Assembly (NCBI GenBank): GCA_003354225.1
Contig: PIVH01000560.1
Location: 1-5,455 of the forward strand
Direction of reading: 5' to 3'
Source: Globobulimina sp.
Taxonomy: Eukaryota; Foraminifera; Rotaliida
Length of the DNA: 5,455 nucleotides
Shown: positions 1 through 5,455 of the stretch, piece after piece
How the letters are laid out: every line of letters starts with the position of its first letter
Position numbering within the stretch: the stretch's first letter is position 1
The notes under the pieces: generated by a model
The model's input: only the letters and a program-made list of their open reading frames with translations
What the model was told of the DNA's origin: nothing
The model's database searches: none
Translations under genes and position numbers: made by a program

Positions 1-1
1 T

Positions 2-2548
2 ATTGATGGAGAATATGCAGATTCAACATATTTTAAATTTGATTGTTTGTCATTAATGATATTAAATAACGCATTATCGCAAATTAAAATTTGTAGCAAT
101 ATTGCAAATTATTATGGAAACGCATTAATATATTTTAATATTTCTGATAATGGATATTGTCACTGCTATACTTCCATAAATGGTGTATATGCAACGCCGT
201 TATCCGATGAGATACAAATTCCTGTCATTATTAATCCAATTATCGATTATGTTGACATTATAATGCAATATCCATATATTGGATCAGAGGATACATTATT
301 ACCATTTATAATAAATACAAGCACTGTGGATTTAATTAAACCAGATTTGTCAATTATAATTACATCAGACAGAGGCAATATTTCTACCATAACCACTATC
401 AACGCAACGCAATCATTGCACTTATTACAGTTTAATGGAAATTGGTCATTGTGTTCAAATGTTTTGAAGAATTTAATGTATGCACCAGATTTAAATTGGA
501 ATGGATACGATGTGAATTTATATATTTTAATAAATATAACAGAAACTGGACAAATAACAACAAAGCGATCCAGTGTATATATATCGGCAATAAATGATCC
601 AATTTATATTTTAGGTCCGCTATATTCAAATTATACAGCTTATGAAGACGAACCAGTGAGAATTAGTGGGATGTCAATTTATGATATTGATGCTACGGAA
701 GATCCATTGCAAATAATTCTGTGTAGGCTAGAGATTACAATGATAAATACCGGGTTTATATCATTGTCAACATTTGAAGGAGTACACTTTATTCAAGGCA
801 CTGGGTCTTATGATACAATCATTGAAATTGAAGGCGGCTTTCAACACATTAGTAATGCATTAAAATTAGTTTTATTTTATCCACTCTCCGATTGGTTTGG
901 TAATACAAGTATTAATATATTTGTGTCAGACAAAGGATTTACAGGTTCAACCAATAAAAGTTATAATAATTCATTAAACATTCCAATAATAATAATCTCA
1001 ACGCCTGATATTCCCATATTTTTTATTGGTGATATAGCTATAAATTGTTATGAAGATGCGATTGCTTGTTATTTTAATGCAGGTTCTATTTATGATTTAG
1101 ATTCTGATTATTTCCAAATCGGATTATCTGTGAATTCTGGTTTATTGACATTAGTAACCAATTCTACATTTTTATCTTTTGAAATTGGAAATGGTACCAA
1201 TGAAAAACTAATGTTATTTAATGGGAGTGGCATAAATATAAATAATGCAATATCAAATATTACATATAAACCAAATTTAAATTATAATGGACATGATACG
1301 GTTATCATAACCTATACAGATTTCGATACGAAAATGTTTTCCAATCAAATAGATTTAAATGTAATTCCGATTAACGACGCACCAAATATTGTAATACAAC
1401 AAAATGAATTTCAAACCTTAGATTCAAGTCCGATTTCAATTGAAGGTGTTTCTATTTATGATTTAGATTTTTATCAAGATTCATCATTTAGAAATCAATC
1501 ATTTTATTATAATTTATGTGAATTAAATATATCAGCCACAAATGGAAATGTTCATTTAGGTTCAATCGAATCTGTAAATCAATTAAATAATTCTGGTAAA
1601 ATACTCGTAATGTCATCGTTAAAGAATATTAATAATTATGTATTATTAAATTTAATGTATGAGCCAACACCGTATTTTGAAGGAATTGATATTATTACGA
1701 TTGCAGTAAATGATTTAGGAAATACTGGTTTTGGTGGCAACTTGATTGACTTTAAAACAATTAATGTGACTGTGCTTGGAATAAATCATGAACCAGTTTT
1801 AAATAAAAGTAGTGATATAATTGAAATGAATGAAGATGAAATGGGTAATTTTAGTTTAACTGTTTACGATGAAGATTGTTTGAACATCAATATTCAATGT
1901 AATCTTACTTTAATTATAAATACAAAAAATGTATTAATTAAATCGTCAAATTGTCTTTATTTAACATCAAACAAATGGACCCAGCAAATTATTTTAAATG
2001 GTAATGTTTCTCAAATTAATTTATGCGTAATTAATATTTTAGTAATGATGGCGCCAAATTGGAATGGATTGTTAAATAATGATATTAAAATAGCATTAAA
2101 TGATAATGAATATTATATTTACGATTTAATTTCAGTAAATATATCAAATATGAATGACGAATTAAATATATTTACAACAACAACAAACATATATTCAGTT
2201 AAAAACGGTTATTCTATCCCTTTAATCGGATTGCAAATTGAAGATATTGATTTAAATAAAACAAGTACGGAGTTATTATTAGTTAATATTACTGTCAATT
2301 ATAATAAGATTACTCTTTATGCATTAAATGGATTACATTTTATTAATTTTGAGCCATTTCAAAGAACTACAAGATATTCGCAATTAGAATTTTATGCCGA
2401 TATTTATGCTATTAACCAAGCATTACCATATTTGTATTTTCATTCAACAAATGCATCCTTTTGTGGTAATGACATTGTTGCAATTAATGTTGCTTATAAA
2501 CATGAAATTGTTAATATATCTCTTAATGTCAATGTTACTTGCTCTTAA
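2..2548 (+). CDS. Tandem cadherin-like (tandem-95 type) repeat extracellular protein, 3' part
   Basis: The frame is open from the left edge (nt 2) to TAA at 2546-2548, giving 848 residues with no internal stop. No start is assigned, because the first Met codon lies inside a repeat module and the gene must begin outside the window. The product is one partial and six complete modules of about 120-137 aa. Each tends to start with a linker like IND(A)P or INHEP, then an ED motif, then a 'SIYD(I/L)D' Asp-rich motif, a 'NNAI..ITYKPN' stretch, an 'NG.D' turn and a final beta strand. This matches the cadherin-like / tandem-95 repeats of large adhesins. More than 20 N-x-S/T sequons suggest passage through the secretory pathway. 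The last residues (NVNVTCS) contain no transmembrane or GPI-like segment, and the next gene starts 186 bp away on the other strand, so this is the true C-terminus. Any anchor or signal peptide must lie in the missing N-terminal part. Family assignment is by motif only; ligand and partners are unknown. Confidence 0.8.
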   Translation: MDGEYADSTYFKFDCLSLMILNNALSQIKICSNIANYYGNALIYFNISDNGYCHCYTSINGVYATPLSDEIQIPVIINPIIDYVDIIMQYPYIGSEDTLLPFIINTSTVDLIKPDLSIIITSDRGNISTITTINATQSLHLLQFNGNWSLCSNVLKNLMYAPDLNWNGYDVNLYILINITETGQITTKRSSVYISAINDPIYILGPLYSNYTAYEDEPVRISGMSIYDIDATEDPLQIILCRLEITMINTGFISLSTFEGVHFIQGTGSYDTIIEIEGGFQHISNALKLVLFYPLSDWFGNTSINIFVSDKGFTGSTNKSYNNSLNIPIIIISTPDIPIFFIGDIAINCYEDAIACYFNAGSIYDLDSDYFQIGLSVNSGLLTLVTNSTFLSFEIGNGTNEKLMLFNGSGININNAISNITYKPNLNYNGHDTVIITYTDFDTKMFSNQIDLNVIPINDAPNIVIQQNEFQTLDSSPISIEGVSIYDLDFYQDSSFRNQSFYYNLCELNISATNGNVHLGSIESVNQLNNSGKILVMSSLKNINNYVLLNLMYEPTPYFEGIDIITIAVNDLGNTGFGGNLIDFKTINVTVLGINHEPVLNKSSDIIEMNEDEMGNFSLTVYDEDCLNINIQCNLTLIINTKNVLIKSSNCLYLTSNKWTQQIILNGNVSQINLCVINILVMMAPNWNGLLNNDIKIALNDNEYYIYDLISVNISNMNDELNIFTTTTNIYSVKNGYSIPLIGLQIEDIDLNKTSTELLLVNITVNYNKITLYALNGLHFINFEPFQRTTRYSQLEFYADIYAINQALPYLYFHSTNASFCGNDIVAINVAYKHEIVNISLNVNVTCS
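233..2545 (+). repeat. Six complete tandem protein modules within the repeat gene
   Basis: Aligning the linker position (Asn of INP, IND, IND, INH, MND; Thr of STPD) puts module starts at nt 233, 593, 1001, 1373, 1784 and 2153, with a partial module before 233. Module lengths are 120, 136, 124, 137, 123 and about 130 aa. The similarity is at protein level: I see no long near-identical DNA copies, so the duplications are old. The ED motif after the linker is present in the modules starting at 233, 593, 1001 and 1784, and missing in those starting at 1373 and 2153. Confidence 0.75.
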
Positions 2549-2575
2549 CAAAAAAAACAAGTGCGTTGTGATAAC

Positions 2576-2612
2576 GTTTTTAGTTCAACAGAGTTTTTGT
2601 TTTTAGTTCAAC
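2576..2612. repeat. Direct repeat pair, 14 bp
   Basis: GTTTTTAGTTCAAC occurs exactly at 2576-2589 and 2599-2612, a 23-bp period, just downstream of the repeat-protein stop codon. Confidence 0.75.
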
Positions 2613-2614
2613 TG

Positions 2615-2653
2615 CAGTCTGTAAATAGAACATCGATCAACAGTCTGTAGAAC
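2615..2653. repeat. Direct repeat pair, 9 bp plus flanking match
   Basis: CAGTCTGTA occurs at 2615-2623 and 2641-2649. Each copy leads into TAGAAC (2626-2631 and 2648-2653), with a 3-base difference in spacing. The pair directly follows the 14-bp pair. Confidence 0.6.
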
Positions 2654-2734
2654 CGCGTATTTATACAATGCTGTTCAGTATTTATGGGAAATAATTAATA
2701 CTTACATAAAAAACATATTACAAAATAATTAAAA

Positions 2735-4352
2735 TTATAATTGTCTTCTTCTTCTCTGTGTATAACAAGATCCCGGTCCCGGTGGAGCCGCCCTTTCTTG
2801 TGCATTATTCGACGGCGATGCCGCAACACCTCTCTCATTCAATAAACACCGAAAATATTCCATCCTTGGTTTGGCGGCACTCGTCGAGTTCACCCTCCGT
2901 TCACTCCATAATCTCTCCCCAATGGCCGCCGCAGTCGGCCATATCGTTTGTTGTATATCACTGACATCCACAGTCTCGCCCCACATACAGCCCTCACCGC
3001 CAATCACCAATGCCTGTTGTGCTGCATTTGAGATATATTGCAACGGCTCCACCACATATCTTTGCTGCCAAGTCGTTCTCAATGAATCTAAGTACCAATT
3101 TGGATCCGGACTAAATATACCACGAAAACCACCAGCCACAACATTGGGTAATATGGAATTGCCCGAATGCCACACTTGAATCACCACCTTTTGTGGATCC
3201 AATGTCTTTCCAAAATAAGTAAACACCTCATCCCAATCAATCACAGTCTTACCATTACTGTTTGCAATGTCAATCACGCGCTCATCAAAATATTCTAACG
3301 CTTGCAAGGCGGTGTAATGATTTGCATTCATCCAATCCACAATGGACTGGGTCTTGCTCCAACAGTTTGTATTCACTTCATCGCCACCTAAATGAATATG
3401 ACTGTCGCTGAATAATTTCGCAGCTTCAGCGATGAGACCGGTCAATAAGTCCCACGTCTCATTGACGGCGGGGTTAAGTGGCGAGTTACAGGATGGAGAG
3501 GGACATATATTTGGATATCCGACACACCACGATTGGGCATGACCGGGCATGTCAAATTCGGGGATCACGCGGATGCCTAATTGCTTGGCGTAGTTTACGA
3601 TGTCAGTCACGTCGTTTTGGATGAAGCGTTCGTGTGTTGAGTAGGCGCCGTCCCATAACTTGGGATATGCCAAGGATTCATAAGGGAATGACTGTGTATC
3701 TGTGACATGCTGTATACAGTATACACAGTGCAGTATATATCAAATATGAAACTGAAATATAATAACATACCCAATGTAATACATTGAATTTTGAATACGA
3801 CATAGAATCTAATACATTGAAAATGGACTGTTTGGATTGGAAATGTCTGGAAGTATCAATTAATATGCCACGGTGCGAGAATCGTGGCGAATCAGTAATG
3901 GCTGAGACGTAGGTTTGGTAATAATTGGCAGACACACTAAATATAACCAATTGACTGAATGTTTCCAGTCCGCGAAGTGCTCCCCAGATTGTATTGGAAT
4001 TTAATGAGGCGACGCCAGAGGATGTGAGTGATAATACATAGCTTTCATCCATACCGTAAGCTAATGTATTTTCTGAGGCATCTTTAATGGTTAATGATAA
4101 TCCTGTAATGGTCGCGAATGAATTATATGCTCTCCCTTCTGGCGTATGAGGGAATGTTAATTTTGTATAGCGTGCAAATGCATTTGTTATAATCTGTGAT
4201 TGAGAATTTTGAGTAAATGCAAATTTTGACGCGTCTACATTGAGATTTAATGAATTTGATACAGTATACTGCTTCGGTAGTGGCCATATAAATGGTTGAG
4301 ATTGGCCATATGTGGTTGATAATGAACCAAGCAACAATACTATGGACAACAT
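2735..4352 (-). CDS. Beta-N-acetylhexosaminidase, GH20 family (two exons)
   Basis: The CDS joins exon 1 (4352-3771) and exon 2 (3709-2735, stop TAA), giving 518 aa, the usual size for lysosomal-type hexosaminidases. The enzyme removes terminal beta-linked GlcNAc or GalNAc from glycans by substrate-assisted catalysis. Residues 1-16 (MLSIVLLLGSLSTTYG) form a signal peptide. Residues about 20-150 match the GH20 N-terminal domain (starting WPLPKQY), and from about 152 the catalytic barrel follows. Key residues: R161 in FSHRG, D198 in HVTDTQSFP, H251 in MPGH, catalytic D304-E305 in HLGGDEV, W374 (QVW), W399 (NWYL), Y412 (YVVEPL), W437 and E439 (CMWGE), and ERLWS at 459-463. The protein ends in SCYTQ, as many relatives do, then an odd basic tail RRRRQL. 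ATG 4352 is preferred because it directly starts a signal peptide and has GCC before it. In-frame ATG 4409 would add 19 residues. Exon 2 is much richer in GC (over 50 percent in places) than the repeat gene. Confidence 0.93.
3710..3770 (-). other. Intron of the hexosaminidase gene, 61 nt, phase 0
   Basis: The donor is TGG|GTATGT and the acceptor is TATACAG|CAT. Splicing joins FNVLHW to HVTDTQSFPYES, the unbroken conserved GH20 sequence, so the boundaries are fixed by homology. The length is not a multiple of three. If the intron is retained, translation passes through it and stops at TGA 3678-3680, before the catalytic Asp-Glu pair. The acceptor AG lies within a perfect 10-bp palindrome, CTGTATACAG (3710-3719). 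Confidence 0.92.
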
Positions 4353-4522
4353 GGCGGACTTTGAGAGTGGAATGAAAGCAGAAAACTTTGTTTGAAAGCA
4401 GAAAAACATTGATTTTTTTTGTTTGAATGGCCTCAATTAAAGCTAAATACAAATGGAATAACAATCATGCAAATGGAAGATTGGAAGTTGAATTATTTTT
4501 TCATAGTTAAAGATGGATTTAT
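4353..4522. other. Spacer upstream of hexosaminidase and downstream of cystatin
   Basis: These 170 bp must contain the hexosaminidase promoter and 5' UTR and the cystatin 3' UTR. I see no convincing TATA box or separate gene. An A8 run lies on the minus strand at 4413-4420. Two pairs of short direct repeats, each with a 20-bp period, occupy 4373-4405 and 4450-4478. An ATG at 4409 is in frame with the hexosaminidase and is an alternative start. Confidence 0.5.
4373..4405. repeat. Direct repeat pair, 13 bp, 20-bp period
   Basis: TGAAAGCAGAAAA occurs at 4373-4385 and 4393-4405. The 20-bp period is not a multiple of three, so the repeat would shift frame if coding. This favours a non-coding leader and the hexosaminidase start at 4352 over 4409. 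A second pair with the same period, CAAATGGAA at 4450-4458 and 4470-4478, lies further upstream. Confidence 0.65.
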
Positions 4523-4527
4523 TTATT
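4518..4527 (-). promoter_or_regulatory. Candidate poly(A) signal overlapping the cystatin stop codon
   Basis: On the minus strand the last codon and stop read GAA TAA ATAAA, giving two overlapping AATAAA hexamers at 4527-4522 and 4523-4518. The first includes the TAA stop. The other genes here lack AATAAA near their stops, so this may be chance in AT-rich DNA. Confidence 0.35.
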
Positions 4528-4907
4528 CAATGTCATATTCCACTGATTTAAGTTCATAAGATATTGGTGGCAATGACCGGTAAACCTTAATTTGAATAAA
4601 TCTGTTATTTCCTACTTTAATTTTAATCATAAAGTTCATTCCCGCCACTACCTACATTAAATTTATTATATACATTGCTGAAAAATTAAATCTATTAAAT
4701 TGTACCTGCTTTGCTCCTAAATTAGATAGATTATTTCCTGAATATTTGAATAAAATTGATTTTGATATGCAAACCTGATTCAACTTGAAAGCAATCAAAT
4801 TTTGCTTGATTGTCTTTCTCTGCTTTTACTTCAACATCGGCTCTTACACCACCTAAAGCTGCATTTAATTCATCTGCATCGGCAACTTTCCAACCACCAA
4901 AGGCCAT
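4523..4907 (-). CDS. Stefin-type (family I25A) cystatin, three exons with a micro-exon
   Basis: The CDS joins exon 1 (4907-4775), exon 2 (4716-4706, 11 nt) and exon 3 (4651-4523, TAA), giving 90 aa. Stefins are cytosolic tight-binding inhibitors of papain-family cysteine proteases; no signal peptide is visible. All three inhibitory elements are present: N-terminal Gly4-Gly5 (MAFGGW), the first hairpin loop QVVAG at 48-52 and the second loop SLP at 74-76. The 27-residue spacing from the Gln of QVVAG to the Leu of SLP equals that of human stefin B. After KF (36-37) the spacing to QVVAG (11 residues) also equals stefin B. ATG 4907 is the first Met after an in-frame TAA at 4931-4929. The second intron falls between Gln48 and Val49 of QVVAG, so exon 1 and exon 3 each carry only part of the fold. 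An alternative acceptor after 4738 gives a 32-nt exon 2 and 97 aa, with a 7-residue insertion before QVVAG and an unusually short 37-nt intron. Confidence 0.85.
4652..4705 (-). other. Cystatin intron 2, 54 nt, phase 0
   Basis: The donor is AAGCAG|GTACAA and the acceptor AATGTAG|GTAGTG. It interrupts the inhibitory QVVAG motif exactly between Q and VVAG. Reading through gives an in-frame TAG at the intron's end, and the other internal AG (after TTTTTC) leads to a stop within four codons, so this acceptor is well supported. Confidence 0.85.
4717..4774 (-). other. Cystatin intron 1, 58 nt, phase 1
   Basis: The donor is TCAG|GTTTGC and the acceptor AATTTAG|GAGC. Without splicing the frame ends at TAA after 13 more codons. 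An earlier AG (4739-4738, ATTCAG) would make a 37-nt intron. The 58-nt choice is preferred because its size agrees with the other introns in the window (54 and 61 nt) and it gives gap-free spacing to known stefins. Confidence 0.6.
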
Positions 4908-4970
4908 TATAGAGTATAGACGAAAAACTTACACAAAAAATAATCATTTAAAAAACGCAAGTCCGACTCC

Positions 4971-4994
4971 AGCATCACAGATAGCATCACAGAT
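4971..4994. repeat. Perfect 12-bp tandem duplication
   Basis: AGCATCACAGAT is repeated head to tail at 4971-4982 and 4983-4994. It lies in the 100-bp spacer (4908-5007) between the discoidin-like gene's stop and the cystatin start, probably in the former's 3' UTR. No third copy was seen. The rest of that spacer is A-rich without recognisable signals. Confidence 0.85.
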
Positions 4995-5007
4995 AAAATG
5001 AAATCAA

Positions 5008-5310
5008 CTAATTGTAAATTGGTGTTCCAAAAAAGTTTAAGTATCCCACTCCTAAATTATCTTTTTCTTCCTTGCCAATGTTGATTGATTCTGCTCTGAT
5101 GTCAATATTGATCGATTTAATTTCATTTTTTAATCCTTCTAATTTCATTACAACAATCGATTCTTTTTTCTGAGTATCATATGTCAACATTGCGCCATTC
5201 AAATACCACATTCCCCATTGTCCAGCATTATTGGTAACGGGTCCTATGTCAATGCGTGTAATATGAACCATACATTCGAACTCAGCTTTTATCCATGGAT
5301 TAGTTTCATT
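5008..5310 (-). CDS. Discoidin (F5/8 type C)-like domain, C-terminal part
   Basis: The frame is open from just after a TAA at 5313-5311 to the TAG stop at 5010-5008, giving 100 residues. The first ATG is at 5271 and would give 87 aa. The pattern NPWIKAEF, ITRIDIGP, GQWGMWYLNGAMLTYD and, near the end, LGVGYLNFFG resembles the beta-sandwich of F5/8 type C-like (galactose-binding-like) domains, which bind carbohydrates or lipids outside or inside cells. This is a motif-level judgement without alignment. Starting at ATG 5271 would drop the first strand (NPWIKAEF), so that ATG is unlikely to be the natural start. The same reading frame continues upstream of the TAA with matching sequence, so the segment looks like the second half of an interrupted gene. 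No signal peptide or membrane segment is visible. Confidence 0.55.
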   Translation of the reverse strand, partial: NETNPWIKAEFECMVHITRIDIGPVTNNAGQWGMWYLNGAMLTYDTQKKESIVVMKLEGLKNEIKSINIDIRAESINIGKEEKDNLGVGYLNFFGTPIYN

Positions 5311-5454
5311 TTATGTGCCGCATCCATGCGTTAAATCTTTATCTATTAACGAAGTAAATTCATTGCCTGCCATTTTTGTTGGAAGCTGAGATGACATTTT
5401 CAATGAATATCTCAATGAATGTGTTTCTCTCAATGTTACATCAAAGCCACCGCA
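5311..5454 (-). pseudogene. Upstream part of the same discoidin-like gene, ended by in-frame TAA
   Basis: The frame is open from the right edge (5454) to TAA 5313-5311, 47 residues, with an internal ATG at 5397 (MSSQLPTKMAGNEF). The end, SLIDKDLTHGCGT, reads like the start of an F5/8-like domain and would run straight into NETNPWIKAEF if the stop were a sense codon. I find no GT-AG intron that removes the TAA and keeps the domain: no GT lies in the roughly 45 bases before it and no AG directly after it. A degraded gene copy, a nonsense allele or a base error would each fit. Because the right side is cut off, the true start is unknown. Confidence 0.4.
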
Positions 5455-5455
5455 G

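Larger units (their letters stand above)
2549..2734. other. Short intergenic region between two convergent genes
   Basis: These 186 bp separate the stop codons of the plus-strand repeat gene and the minus-strand hexosaminidase, so they must hold both 3' UTRs and both polyadenylation sites. I see no ORF or RNA gene. No AATAAA is present on either strand. On the minus strand, downstream of the hexosaminidase stop, ATAAATAC occurs twice (2678-2685 and 2657-2664), which could be a weak poly(A) element. Two pairs of short direct repeats lie at 2576-2653. Confidence 0.6.

Noticed and set aside
47-103. TTG at 47 or ATG at 56 as the start of the repeat protein
   Set aside because: The frame is open to the window edge and these codons lie inside a recognisable repeat module.
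2871-3179. A 102-codon plus-strand ORF (and the overlapping one at 2758-2964)
   Set aside because: Both lie antisense to the strongly conserved hexosaminidase exon 2 and show no recognisable domain.
3678-4436. Hexosaminidase read as two separate unspliced genes, with TTG starts at 4436 and 3673
   Set aside because: TTG starts are not expected in a eukaryote, and a GT-AG intron at 3710-3770 restores the conserved HWHVTDTQSFP sequence exactly.
4123-4464. A 113-codon minus-strand ORF overlapping hexosaminidase exon 1
   Set aside because: It is in another frame of a coding exon and resembles no protein I know.
4738-4774. A 37-nt first intron in the cystatin
   Set aside because: Possible, but shorter than the other introns, and it inserts seven residues before QVVAG. 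Kept as an alternative only.
4810-5001. A 63-codon plus-strand ORF
   Set aside because: It is largely antisense to cystatin exon 1, whose minus-strand reading has clear family motifs.
5311-5313. TAA read as glutamine, as in some ciliates and oxymonads
   Set aside because: TAA coincides with the expected family ends of hexosaminidase and cystatin and is absent from 848 AT-rich codons of the repeat gene, so it is a stop here.
1-5455. tRNA, rRNA, CRISPR array or transposon
   Set aside because: I found no cloverleaf-like boxes, rRNA blocks, regular spaced repeats, terminal inverted repeats or transposase motifs.

Overview
The window looks like nuclear DNA of an AT-rich, gene-dense unicellular eukaryote. 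The evidence is short GT-AG introns (54, 58 and 61 nt in my models), a gene that only makes sense after splicing, eukaryotic protein families (GH20 hexosaminidase, stefin-type cystatin) and a repeat protein full of N-glycosylation sequons. Intergenic gaps are only about 100 to 190 bp. Family-based ends of the hexosaminidase and cystatin coincide with TAA, so TAA is a normal stop. I cannot name the organism.

Layout, left to right. (1) Positions 2-2548, plus strand: the intronless 3' part of a large extracellular protein made of tandem cadherin-like ('tandem-95' style) modules. It runs off the left edge and ends without a membrane anchor. (2) 2549-2734: a 186-bp gap between convergent genes, holding short direct repeats. 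(3) 2735-4352, minus strand: a complete two-exon beta-N-acetylhexosaminidase of 518 aa with a signal peptide and all catalytic residues I could check. (4) 4353-4522: its upstream spacer. (5) 4523-4907, minus strand: a previously hidden stefin-type cystatin of about 90 aa. It is split by two tiny introns and seems to contain an 11-nt micro-exon, so no ordinary ORF call reveals it. (6) 4908-5007: a spacer with a perfect 12-bp tandem duplication. (7) 5008-5454, minus strand: a discoidin (F5/8 type C)-like domain gene, cut by the right edge and interrupted by an in-frame TAA at 5311-5313. It is probably a pseudogene or a nonsense allele.

The three minus-strand genes lie head to tail and the repeat protein converges on them. 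Hexosaminidase (lysosomal or secreted glycan hydrolysis), a cytosolic inhibitor of papain-family proteases, and extracellular adhesive domains would suit a phagotrophic cell, but nothing in the sequence shows that they act together.
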